Shown here: positions 51,821 to 60,415 of the stretch, piece by piece | Numbering within the stretch: the first letter of the stretch is position 1 | How the letters are laid out: each line of letters begins with the position of its first letter | Assembly: GCF_003026475.1 (NCBI RefSeq) | Contig: NZ_PYMC01000013.1 | Coordinates: 62,001 to 126,000 of the forward strand | Origin: Photobacterium lipolyticum | GTDB taxonomy: Bacteria > Pseudomonadota > Gammaproteobacteria > Enterobacterales > Vibrionaceae | Direction of reading: 5' to 3' | Length of the DNA: 64,000 nt | Notes under the pieces: generated by a model | What the model was told of the DNA's origin: nothing | The model's input: the letters and a program-made list of their open reading frames with translations, nothing else | Databases searched by the model: none | Program-made: the position numbers and the translations under genes

Positions 51821-53345
51821 CTATCAGTTGATGAGCCGGGTGTCTGATGGCTTTGTACCGTTGATGATCACGGCGATCATTCTGCCGTTTGGCGTTCTTG
51901 CTGTCTTTGGTGTGATATCGCTGTTTGAGAATGGCTATTGGTTGCTGTTTTTGATGATTACTGCCGCGTTATGCATCGCAATATTCTTACCGTACCTCTG
52001 GCTTCGACGAAAGCATAAAATCGAACGTTCAACCGCTGAAGAGTTTGCGGAAATCATGGTTGAGCCATCACTGCAATGGGCTGACTTTGATCGCCAAGTC
52101 TGGCAATCCCTGAATATATTAATTGACCAGCAGTTAGCGGAGGCTGCAGATTGGCCATCGCTACGATCCCATGCGTTTACAGTTGTCAGCGAAGCGGCAA
52201 GCCAGTATCACCCGGAGAGCAACGCGAAGGAGCTGGCATTTTCAGCGCCAGAATTTCTGCTAATGGTAGAAGAAGTCAGTCGTCGATATCGTCACTTGCT
52301 GCATGATCATATACCGTTTTCTGAAAAGATCCGCATAACCACGCTAAAGCAAGGTTATGAACAGAAAGGTAAGATCCAAACGGCCAAGAAAGCCTATGAC
52401 ATTTACCGCGTTTTTCGCGCGGTAACCCCAGCAGGTTGGATCGCCGAAGCGAGAGGGCAAATTATTGGCCGATTGTTTGATGAAGTCAGCGCAGAAGTAC
52501 AAGCGAAACTGAAGAAAACCTTATTGCAGGAGGTGGCGTCAGTTGCGATCGATCTATACAGCGGGCGCTTTAAAGCTAAAGATGCCGAGTTGCAACATAG
52601 TCACGCTGCAGATTTGGATGAAGAAAGACTGGCTCCTGATATCGAGCCATTGCGTGTGGCGGTTATCGGGCAGGTGAGTGCGGGTAAGTCATCCGTGATC
52701 AACGCCATTGCTGGCAGTATAGTGGCTGAAGTCAGCACCCTTCCATCCACTGATCGGGTAACTGTGCATAAATGCGAAGTAGAGGGGATCGAGCTTGTCC
52801 ATTTGGTCGATTTGCCGGGCATGGATGGTAACCCAAAAACAGAGTCATTAATTTTTGAGCAAATCGTTAATAGTGATTTGGTTTTCTGGGTGCTTAAAGC
52901 CAATCAGCCAGCTCGAGCCTTAGATAGCCAATTGAAAATCAAAGTGGATGCTTTCTATGCCGATACGGCTAATCGTTCGAGGAAAAAGCCACAGATCATG
53001 GCACTGGTCAATCAGGTAGACAGGTTACAACCGATTCAGGAATGGGCACCACCTTATGATTTTACCTCCGGCAATACACCTAAGGCGATGATCATTAAAG
53101 AAGCGGTGGAATATAACCAGGCATTGCTGAACCCCGATAAGATACTGCCGCTGTGTGTCGGAGAAGGCAAAACAGCTTATAACCTTGACCAAATAAATAC
53201 GTTTTTACAGGCAGCCTATCAGAGTGGTGTGAATACTCAGTTGAACCGACGCCGTTTGGAGCATGATAAGTTAGCACTGGGTGAGCAGGCGAGGCGTCTC
53301 TACCGGCTAGGAAAGAAGATGTTTGAGCTGTCGGGCAGAGACTGA
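51801..53345 (+). CDS. Second membrane-linked GTPase of the pair
   Basis: This 514-residue protein has two N-terminal membrane segments (about residues 19-40 and 47-67), a helical middle part (about 75-270) and a C-terminal GTPase domain. The P-loop is GQVSAGKSS (290-298), G3 DLPG (337-340) and G4 NQVD (404-407). The ATG at 51801 is chosen since an upstream start at 51759 would read through the end of the first GTPase gene. It overlaps that gene by 20 bases. The arrangement resembles tandem GTPases of the YeeP/YfjP/YkfA group or bacterial dynamin-like proteins, but I cannot place it precisely. Confidence 0.8.
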   Translation: MKPIKNSYQLMSRVSDGFVPLMITAIILPFGVLAVFGVISLFENGYWLLFLMITAALCIAIFLPYLWLRRKHKIERSTAEEFAEIMVEPSLQWADFDRQVWQSLNILIDQQLAEAADWPSLRSHAFTVVSEAASQYHPESNAKELAFSAPEFLLMVEEVSRRYRHLLHDHIPFSEKIRITTLKQGYEQKGKIQTAKKAYDIYRVFRAVTPAGWIAEARGQIIGRLFDEVSAEVQAKLKKTLLQEVASVAIDLYSGRFKAKDAELQHSHAADLDEERLAPDIEPLRVAVIGQVSAGKSSVINAIAGSIVAEVSTLPSTDRVTVHKCEVEGIELVHLVDLPGMDGNPKTESLIFEQIVNSDLVFWVLKANQPARALDSQLKIKVDAFYADTANRSRKKPQIMALVNQVDRLQPIQEWAPPYDFTSGNTPKAMIIKEAVEYNQALLNPDKILPLCVGEGKTAYNLDQINTFLQAAYQSGVNTQLNRRRLEHDKLALGEQARRLYRLGKKMFELSGRD

Positions 53346-53374
53346 ACTATAACCAATTCAACAGTAGTGGGTTA

Positions 53375-53410
53375 TATACCCAGCCATCTCAAGATGCAGA
53401 GCCCGGTGAG
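53375..53410 (-). repeat. Dispersed repeat, copy E
   Basis: TATACCCAGCCATCTCAAGA followed by TGCAG matches the reverse complement of the family consensus. It lies between the GTPase pair and cra. Confidence 0.6.
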
Positions 53411-53498
53411 TAACGTTGCCATGATGGAGAACAAGGCACCATTGCGATAGCAACCTTATCGCTCTGGTGCTTGGTTATAATTAATTTAAAATGAACGA

Positions 53499-54482
53499 TT
53501 AACGTCGCTTAATCTTCCGGGGGACCACTTCCACACCTGTGCGGTATCGTCCGGCTGTCGCATTAAGTGCTAATTCCAGGGCGCTGTCGGCAATTAGCTC
53601 AAATTGCTGAGGAAGGGATTGAATTTTAATCGGCAGAAAATCCAATAAACGGTTGTCACCAAATGTGGCCAGATGGGTTTTTGCCATCAGCGCCGGATTG
53701 GCCAGCAGACAATCTAATACACCTTCAAACAAGGTATAAGAGGTGGCAAGAATGGCATCCGGCAAGTTGTTGCTATCTATCCATTGCTGTACCTGATATT
53801 GACCTTGTTCCTGACTGAAGTGATCGCCGTAAGCAATCAGCGTTTCAACATCGGGATGGTGGGAATGGATCGCCGCAATGAAACCTTGCTCACGCTCTTT
53901 TGATACCCCAAGTTCTGGCACTGCACCGATCAGGCCGATACTTTTTATCTCTTTCATCAGCAGGGCTTGAGTAAGCTCATAAGCCCCCTCTAAATCTTCA
54001 CTGATCACGCTGGCGAAGGCTTCATCATCTAAGGCTCGGTCAAGCGCTATTACGGGTACACCTCCTGCCTGGATTTTTTTATAGAAGTCATGATCGGCAG
54101 GCAGGGCACTTGCTACTAACAGTGCATCGATACGACGGCTGAGCAAGGTCTCGGCGACTTTCATTTCGGTTTCAATATCATCATCAGAGCAGGAGATGAT
54201 GAGTTGATAGCCCGCCTTTCTTGCATCACGTTCCAGTAATTTTGCCAGTTTTGCGTAACTGCTATTTTCCAGATCCGGGATGATCAATCCAAATGAGCGG
54301 CTGTTTCCCGCACGCAATGATTTGGCGGCATGATCAGGACGGAAGTTAAATTGATTAACAACAGCCATGACTTTCTGTTGGGTTTTTTCACTGATCCGGT
54401 ACTTGCTGGCTTTGTCATTAATGACATAGCTTGCAGTAGTACGCGATACACCAGCAAGTTTTGCAATTTCATCTAACGTCAT
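53499..54482 (-). CDS. cra: Catabolite repressor/activator Cra (FruR)
   Basis: This 327-residue LacI-family regulator has an N-terminal helix-turn-helix (MTLDEIAKLAGVSRTTASYV) and a sugar-binding core, near E. coli Cra (334). Cra binds fructose-1-phosphate or fructose-1,6-bisphosphate, represses fruBKA and glycolytic genes, and activates gluconeogenesis. It is divergent from fruBKA, with three Cra-type operators between them. The same pairing is common in Vibrio. Confidence 0.95.
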   Translation of the reverse strand: MTLDEIAKLAGVSRTTASYVINDKASKYRISEKTQQKVMAVVNQFNFRPDHAAKSLRAGNSRSFGLIIPDLENSSYAKLAKLLERDARKAGYQLIISCSDDDIETEMKVAETLLSRRIDALLVASALPADHDFYKKIQAGGVPVIALDRALDDEAFASVISEDLEGAYELTQALLMKEIKSIGLIGAVPELGVSKEREQGFIAAIHSHHPDVETLIAYGDHFSQEQGQYQVQQWIDSNNLPDAILATSYTLFEGVLDCLLANPALMAKTHLATFGDNRLLDFLPIKIQSLPQQFELIADSALELALNATAGRYRTGVEVVPRKIKRR

Positions 54483-54566
54483 CGTGATTTCTTACTCTTC
54501 ACCGGAATATTTGTGCACTTGATCATATATTCGCAAATGATCCTGCACGGAACAATTGCAATAATA

Positions 54567-54582
54567 GCTGAAAGCATTCAGC
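54567..54582. promoter_or_regulatory. Cra operator 1
   Basis: GCTGAAAGCATTCAGC fits the Cra half-site arrangement (GCTGAA...TTCAGC) and is a near-perfect palindrome. It is the operator closest to cra. Confidence 0.7.
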
Positions 54583-54588
54583 ATGTCA

Positions 54589-54604
54589 GGTGAAAGGTTT
54601 CAGC
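54589..54604. promoter_or_regulatory. Cra operator 2
   Basis: GGTGAAAGGTTTCAGC matches the Cra palindrome with one mismatch. It lies seven bases after operator 1. Confidence 0.65.
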
Positions 54605-54655
54605 AGAGCTTTAAAAAGTTCATCGGTTCTGCTGAGACTTTTAAATTGCTGAAAA

Positions 54656-54671
54656 GCTGAATCGGTTCAGC
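54656..54671. promoter_or_regulatory. Cra operator 3
   Basis: GCTGAATCGGTTCAGC is the best match to the known FruR/Cra consensus (GCTGAAWCGNTTCAGC) and lies about 110 bases before the fruB start. Confidence 0.85.
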
Positions 54672-54780
54672 TTTGGTTGTTGTATAACCTTATAACTTAA
54701 CGACGGGTCGAGATGAGCCTTGAGTTCATCAAAAAGAAGACCGAAGTAGAAGACAGAAAACTGTCATATGGAGTGAATTC

Positions 54781-55899
54781 ATGTTGTCACTATCACAGAG
54801 CGATATTCAGTTAAAACAAGCCGCCCCTGATAAACAAGAGGCGATAAAGGCGCTAGCCGACAGCTTAGCAAATCAGGGGCTGGTTGAGGCGGGTTATGTC
54901 AATGGGATGCTGGCTCGTGAAGCTCAGAACTCGACATTCCTGGGGAATGGAATCGCGATCCCACACGGTACAACGGATACACGTGGTTTGGTCAAACAAA
55001 CGGGCGTGAAGGTCCATCATTTCCCGCATGGTGTGGATTGGGGCAATGGACAAACCGTTTATCTGGCTATCGGTATTGCGGCTAAATCTGATGAGCACCT
55101 TGGCATTCTGAAGCAATTAACGAAAGTGCTTTCAGCTGATGGCGTTGAAGAGAAACTAAAGCAGAGCGACAGTGCAGAAGGCATAATTGCGATTTTAAAC
55201 GGTGACGAGCAGCTAGAAGCTGAATTTGATACCGGGTTGGTTCAACTGGATTTCCCGGCAACAGACTTGATCCAGTTAACTGCCGTTGCTGCTGGTCTGA
55301 TCAAAAACCGCAAGTTTGCTGATAACGGCTGTGTCGCAGATGCGATTGCTTCAGGTACAACTTACCTCGGTCAAGGATTGTGGCTGGCAAGAAGCAATAA
55401 AGAGGTGGTGAAAACGGCAATTTCTTTTGTTACGCCGTCTCAGTCTTTTGAAGAAGACGGACAGCCAGTTAAAGGTCTATTGATGGTTGCGGCTTGTAAT
55501 GCGGCTCACCTGAAGAATTTGGAGTATTTATCTCAGGTGCTTTATAAGAACCAATCAGCAAAATTGTTTGCCGCAACAGAAGAAAAAGTGGTTTCACTAT
55601 TAACCGAAGAGACGATTGAGGGTTCGACAGAAGTCTTCAAAATCCTCAATTCACACGGTCTGCATGCCCGTCCTGGTGCGATGCTGGTGAGCGTGGCAAA
55701 GAAATTCAATTCAAATATTCAGGTGCTTAACCTATGTGGTGACGGAAAGTCGGCAAATGCGAAGAGCCTGATGAAGGTGATTGCTCTGGGTGTGAAACAC
55801 GGTCATCGACTGCAATTTACGGCGCAAGGTGATGATGCTGAGCTGGCACTGGAGTCAATTGGACAGGCAATCGCGGATGGCTTGGGTGAGGGTAAGTAA
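54781..55899 (+). CDS. fruB: Fructose-specific PTS fusion protein (IIA-HPr), FPr
   Basis: This 372-residue phosphotransferase protein has an N-terminal EIIA-Fru domain with the active His62 (IPHGTTDT), a linker region (about 150-270) and a C-terminal HPr domain with His295 (SHGLHARPG). E. coli FPr has 376 residues. It relays phosphate from enzyme I to the FruA transporter. The TAA stop overlaps the fruK ATG by one base. Confidence 0.95.
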   Translation: MLSLSQSDIQLKQAAPDKQEAIKALADSLANQGLVEAGYVNGMLAREAQNSTFLGNGIAIPHGTTDTRGLVKQTGVKVHHFPHGVDWGNGQTVYLAIGIAAKSDEHLGILKQLTKVLSADGVEEKLKQSDSAEGIIAILNGDEQLEAEFDTGLVQLDFPATDLIQLTAVAAGLIKNRKFADNGCVADAIASGTTYLGQGLWLARSNKEVVKTAISFVTPSQSFEEDGQPVKGLLMVAACNAAHLKNLEYLSQVLYKNQSAKLFAATEEKVVSLLTEETIEGSTEVFKILNSHGLHARPGAMLVSVAKKFNSNIQVLNLCGDGKSANAKSLMKVIALGVKHGHRLQFTAQGDDAELALESIGQAIADGLGEGK

Positions 55900-56918
55900 T
55901 GACTGATTTAAATAGCCCTGATTTTTGTCAGACCGCGTCACACAAACCAAAGGTTGTCACTGTTACGCTAAATCCAGCGTTGGATTTAACCGGCAGCCTG
56001 AATACGCTGACTGCCGGTACCGTTAACGTCGTGAACAAAGGCAGTTTGCACCCGGCCGGTAAAGGCGTAAATGTTGCAAAAGTACTGGCTGAGTTAGGTG
56101 CCGAGGTTACTGTTACTGGTTTATTAGGCGCAGATAACCAAGAACCATTCCGTCAGCTTTTTGAAGAGCTGGGTGCAGCGGATAAGTTTGTTCGCGTTAA
56201 AGGTGCAAGCCGCATCAACGTAAAACTGGTTGAGCAAACCGGTCAGGTCAGCGATATCAACTTCCCGGGGGTTGCGGTATCTGAAGACGATATCATCCGT
56301 TTCGAACAAACATTGTTTGAACTGGTAGAAAGCCATGATGTGTTTGTTATCGCGGGTAGCTTACCTGTTGGTATTACACCTGAGATGTGTGCGGGTTGGG
56401 TATCGCGTCTACATCAATTAGGTAAACAAGTCTTGTTTGATAGCAGTAAAGCGGCATTAGCGGCTGGTCTGGACGCAAATCCATGGTTGGTAAAACCTAA
56501 TAATGAAGAGCTATCGGAATGGGCTGGGCGTGAATTAACGTCAGAAGCAGAATTTACAGAGGTTGCTGAACAACTGGCGCAAAAAGGAATTGCCAATGTG
56601 GTGGTGTCTTTAGGTGCTGAAGGTGTGATGTGGTTGAGTAATAAAGGATGGTTACGTTCGCAACCACCCAAAATGCAGGTCGTCAGTACCGTGGGTGCCG
56701 GTGACACATTAGTGGCCGGTATGTGCTGGGGGCATCTGAATCGCTGGAACAGAGAAGAAACTCTTCGTTTTGCAACGGCATTGTCGGCTTTGGCGGTGGC
56801 TCAAGTTGGAGTCGGTGTTGAAGATATTGAAACCGTGCTGGCGATGAAAGAAAGAGTGCAACTGTCAAAATCAGATCTTACTGAAAAGATCGGATCTAAC
56901 AATTACGTGAAGTGCTAA
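55899..56918 (+). CDS. fruK: 1-phosphofructokinase
   Basis: This 339-residue PfkB-family kinase phosphorylates fructose-1-phosphate at C6. The family motifs are present: NPALDLTGSL near the N-terminus, GKGVNVAKVL and the C-terminal GAGDTLVAG with catalytic Asp. It has 15 extra N-terminal residues and about 10-20 extra C-terminal residues compared with the E. coli protein (312 residues). The start is fixed by the overlap with fruB; no other Met is available in frame. Confidence 0.94.
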   Translation: MTDLNSPDFCQTASHKPKVVTVTLNPALDLTGSLNTLTAGTVNVVNKGSLHPAGKGVNVAKVLAELGAEVTVTGLLGADNQEPFRQLFEELGAADKFVRVKGASRINVKLVEQTGQVSDINFPGVAVSEDDIIRFEQTLFELVESHDVFVIAGSLPVGITPEMCAGWVSRLHQLGKQVLFDSSKAALAAGLDANPWLVKPNNEELSEWAGRELTSEAEFTEVAEQLAQKGIANVVVSLGAEGVMWLSNKGWLRSQPPKMQVVSTVGAGDTLVAGMCWGHLNRWNREETLRFATALSALAVAQVGVGVEDIETVLAMKERVQLSKSDLTEKIGSNNYVKC

Positions 56919-56939
56919 CAAGGATCAGAGGGTATTAAG

Positions 56940-58679
56940 ATGAATATTGCAATCGTAACAGCTTGCCCCAGCGGTATTGCAAACACCGTCATTGCTGCAG
57001 GCCTATTAGAAAAAGCGGCAGCAGAACTGAAGTGGAACGCTGATATTGAATGTCAGTCAACGGTTACAGCGGTGAAATCTCTGACTTCTGCTCAGATTAA
57101 AGCCGCAGACTGCATTGTTATTGCTGCAAGTACCGCAATTGATAAATCTCGCTTTGCAGGTAAAAGAGTCTATCAGTCAGACGTTGCTGAATGTTTTGCT
57201 GAGCCAAAAGTTTACTTGCAACAAGCAGCAGAAAAAGCAATCGTGCTATCCTCTTCGGCGGCTCAGCAAGCCGTCGCTGAAACGGTGGTTGGATCCGGGA
57301 AAAAGAAAATTGTTGCAATTACTGCCTGCCCGACCGGTGTCGCGCATACTTTTATGGCGGCAGAAGCACTGGAAGGTGAGGGTAAACGTCAGGGACATGA
57401 TATCAAAGTTGAAACCCGCGGCTCTGTGGGTGCAAAAAACCAGCTAACGGCAGAAGAAATTGCGGCGGCTGACCTGGTTGTTATTGCGGCTGATATTGAC
57501 GTCGATCTTGCCCGATTTGAAGGTAAGAAACTATACAAAACCAGTACCGGTCTGGCTCTGAAGAAAACCTCACAAGAATTAGACAAAGCGTTTGCAAGTG
57601 CTGCGATTTATAAGCATGAAGCAGGCAATGCATCCGCCGGTGATCACAAACAAGAAAAAACCGGGGCTTATAAGCACTTGATGACCGGCGTATCACACAT
57701 GCTGCCGTTGGTTGTTGCGGGCGGCTTGGCGATTGCGTTGTCTTTTGTCTTTGGTATCGAAGCATTTAAAGAAGAAGGTACGCTGGCAGCTGCGCTGATG
57801 ACTATTGGTGGTGGTTCGGCATTTGCGTTGATGGTGCCTGTTCTGGCTGGTTTCATCGCCTTTTCGATTGCTGACCGTCCGGGCCTGGCTCCTGGTTTGA
57901 TTGGCGGTATGTTAGCAAGTTCAATCGGTGCCGGTTTCCTTGGTGGTATTGTTGCCGGCTTCCTTGCGGGATACAGTGCAAAACTGATTGCCGATAAAGT
58001 GCAGTTACCTCAGTCGATGGAAGCGCTCAAACCTATTCTGATCATTCCGCTGGCAGCGAGCTTGATCACCGGTCTTATCATGATTTACATCGTGGGCGGT
58101 CCGGTTGCTGCTGCTATGACAGGGCTGACTGAATTCTTGAACAATATGGGTTCTGCGAACGCGGTACTGCTGGGCATCACCCTTGGTTGTATGATGTGTT
58201 TCGATCTGGGTGGCCCGGTAAACAAAGCGGCGTATACATTCGGAGTCGGTTTGCTAGCGTCACAAACTTACGCGCCAATGGCAGCAATTATGGCGGCGGG
58301 CATGGTACCTGCGCTCGGTATGGGGCTGGCAACATTCCTTGCAAAAAATAAATTCAACGCAAGTGAATCAGAAGCGGGTAAAGCGTCCTTCGTGCTTGGT
58401 CTGTGCTTTATCTCAGAAGGCGCGATTCCATTTGCAGCTCGCGATCCGATGCGCGTGATCCCTAGCTGCATGGCGGGTGGTGCGTTAACCGGTGCACTGT
58501 CTATGCTGTTTGGCGCAAAGCTGATGGCACCACATGGTGGTCTGTTCGTCCTGTTGATTCCAAATGCGATCACCCCTGTACTGATGTATCTGGTTGCGAT
58601 TGCGGCAGGCACACTGTTAACCGGTGTGACTTATGCGTTCCTTAAAAAATCAGAACAAGAGCAGTTGGTGACAGCGTAA
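56940..58679 (+). CDS. fruA: Fructose PTS permease IIBC
   Basis: This 579-residue membrane permease has a duplicated EIIB N-terminal part. The first has Cys9 (ACPSGIANT); the second carries the phosphorylated Cys130 (ACPTGVAHTF). The EIIC membrane domain follows from about residue 235 with about 8-10 membrane segments. Fructose is taken up as fructose-1-phosphate. It ends the fruBKA operon. Confidence 0.95.
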   Translation: MNIAIVTACPSGIANTVIAAGLLEKAAAELKWNADIECQSTVTAVKSLTSAQIKAADCIVIAASTAIDKSRFAGKRVYQSDVAECFAEPKVYLQQAAEKAIVLSSSAAQQAVAETVVGSGKKKIVAITACPTGVAHTFMAAEALEGEGKRQGHDIKVETRGSVGAKNQLTAEEIAAADLVVIAADIDVDLARFEGKKLYKTSTGLALKKTSQELDKAFASAAIYKHEAGNASAGDHKQEKTGAYKHLMTGVSHMLPLVVAGGLAIALSFVFGIEAFKEEGTLAAALMTIGGGSAFALMVPVLAGFIAFSIADRPGLAPGLIGGMLASSIGAGFLGGIVAGFLAGYSAKLIADKVQLPQSMEALKPILIIPLAASLITGLIMIYIVGGPVAAAMTGLTEFLNNMGSANAVLLGITLGCMMCFDLGGPVNKAAYTFGVGLLASQTYAPMAAIMAAGMVPALGMGLATFLAKNKFNASESEAGKASFVLGLCFISEGAIPFAARDPMRVIPSCMAGGALTGALSMLFGAKLMAPHGGLFVLLIPNAITPVLMYLVAIAAGTLLTGVTYAFLKKSEQEQLVTA

Positions 58680-59396
58680 CACTCAACAGCCGTAATCCAT
58701 TCTTTGAGAAAATATAGACATCTAAACTAGAGTCAAAATAAAAAAGCCCCGGCACCGATAATGCCGGGGCTTTTGCCACCGCTGCCTACATGAATTATGT
58801 GCATTTACTGCGTTCAGTATCTCTCATTCTGATTATTGATACTAAAAACTGGCCGACTATTCTTCCCCGGAGTGTGCAATTTATCAATTGCAAAAGCACA
58901 ATAAGAAAGCCTGCACCAGTAAATACGTTTTGTTTTGTAGGTGTTCCTTGCGGTATAGAAGCGTTTCCGCTTAATGCGCAGGTGTTACTTGTTGTTATTG
59001 TTATCCCCAATGTTGTTGCTGTTGTTGTAATTTATTTATGAATCACAAAGTAAGCATATTACAAGAACTAGGGCTTTTTTGATTAATACTTAGGTAATAA
59101 TTGAACTTATATTAAGGTCATGATATTTATGTGAATTTATGCTCTCATTTATGAGATTTTTATCATTGATAGCATGTGATTAGGATTTAGTCGTACCATT
59201 TTATCATTTTGAATCAGGCAATTAATGATATTCAGACAACAACCATAGAACAGTGTAGGAAGCGTCTTGAAGAATAGAAATGCCGGTCGCTTGTTGGTTT
59301 TCACAAAGCCAAATCAGCATTTCCTGTTAGTTGTAATCAGAGCGGTATCTGCCACGTAATCTGATGCTTATTTTTAGATGATTAAAATGTTTATAG
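58680..59396. other. Large intergenic region between fruA and ppsR
   Basis: These 717 bases are long for this genome. Apart from the fruA terminator there is only a TTGTTGT-rich stretch near 58990-59030 and two open frames overlapping each other (58790-59041 plus; 58795-59010 minus). Neither looks convincing as a protein, although both have short hydrophobic segments. No tRNA or repeat of the families above is seen. Confidence 0.45.
58743..58774 (+). terminator. Terminator of the fruBKA operon
   Basis: A 12-bp stem (AAAGCCCCGGCA with TGCCGGGGCTTT) with a seven-base loop, followed by T. It lies about 63 bases after the fruA stop. Confidence 0.93.
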
Positions 59397-60230
59397 TTAG
59401 CACATTTTGCGTTTTAGGCCGCTGATATCCAGCAAGCGAGTCGAGATTTCTTCGACTGACAGCGATGATGTATTGAGGTAGGGAATGGCTTCACGACGGA
59501 ACATGGCTTCAACTTTATTCAATTCACATTCACATTGTTGTCTGCTGGCGTAATCACTATTTGCATAGCGCTCATGACGAATGGCAACCAGACGTTCGGC
59601 ATCTATGGTCAGGCCATAGGTTTTGTAGCGATAAGGCTCAATAATCGCAGGCAGCTTCAAGCTTGCCATGTCTTCCGCTATGAAAGGGTAGTTGACGGCA
59701 CGGATACCAAATTGCATGGCTAAATACAGGCAGGTTGGGGTTTTTCCGCAGCGAGAAACACCCAATAAAATCACATCGGCCTGATCAAGATTATTCAGCG
59801 AAATCCCATCATCATGCGCTAAGGTATATTCAATTGCGGCTATACGATCCTGATAGCTTGCAGCGTCTCTGTTAATACTACGTGAGCGTTGTAGCTGTGG
59901 TTGCGGTTCGAGTTGCAAATCATTTTTTAATGACTCAACCAGTACATTCAGAACATCATAAAAATGTGCCTGACTTTGTTCAATGATAGTTTTCACTTCA
60001 GGCAATACAATCGAATAAAAGACTAGAGGCTCTACGCCTGTGGACTCAAATGATTGATCTATAAGGCTTTTAACCTGTTCCGCCCGTTCATTTGTTTCAA
60101 TGAAAGGTAGGGTGGTCTGACGAGTTTCGAGAGGAAACTGCCCCAAAATAGCGTGTCCGAGTGTCTCAGAAGTAATCGCTGTCGCATCAGAAATGTAAAA
60201 CACATCACGAAAATTGGATTTGCGCTGCAT
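59397..60230 (-). CDS. ppsR: PEP synthase regulatory protein (kinase/pyrophosphorylase)
   Basis: This 277-residue protein of the DUF299 family controls PEP synthase by ADP-dependent phosphorylation and Pi-dependent dephosphorylation. E. coli PpsR (YdiA) also has 277 residues. The P-loop GVSRCGKT is visible in the middle, after the N-terminal segment (FYISDATAITSETLGHAILG). It is divergent from ppsA, as in E. coli. Confidence 0.94.
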   Translation of the reverse strand: MQRKSNFRDVFYISDATAITSETLGHAILGQFPLETRQTTLPFIETNERAEQVKSLIDQSFESTGVEPLVFYSIVLPEVKTIIEQSQAHFYDVLNVLVESLKNDLQLEPQPQLQRSRSINRDAASYQDRIAAIEYTLAHDDGISLNNLDQADVILLGVSRCGKTPTCLYLAMQFGIRAVNYPFIAEDMASLKLPAIIEPYRYKTYGLTIDAERLVAIRHERYANSDYASRQQCECELNKVEAMFRREAIPYLNTSSLSVEEISTRLLDISGLKRKMC

Positions 60231-60415
60231 ATAAAGTTGAATCCTTAAAATTATTCTGTAACGTTAGCCGTATCAATACTTATAACAATAACCTTACAGG
60301 GCATGGAGATCAGCCCGGCTATTGTGGCGCAGTATTTTTTTAACTGCTAACGCAATCGTTGTCGTTGAGATCTTGCCCACATTTAACGCTGAGTCCAATA
60401 ACAAGGAGATTGACC

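Larger units (their letters stand above)
54483..54780. promoter_or_regulatory. Divergent cra/fruB promoter region
   Basis: It holds three Cra-like operators (54567-54582, 54589-54604 and 54656-54671). A CRP-like candidate lies at 54512-54527 (TGTGC-N6-TCATA). An imperfect inverted repeat (GTGCA...TGCAC) lies around 54513-54548. No other ORF is seen. Confidence 0.7.

Noticed and set aside
58790..59041. Opposing short open frames in the fruA-ppsR gap
   Set aside because: Two frames overlap on opposite strands without a clear ribosome site; each has a hydrophobic stretch but no family match, so neither is called.
60231..60415. Cra operator upstream of ppsA
   Set aside because: E. coli ppsA is a Cra target, but no sequence close to the GCTGAA...TTCAGC palindrome is present here.
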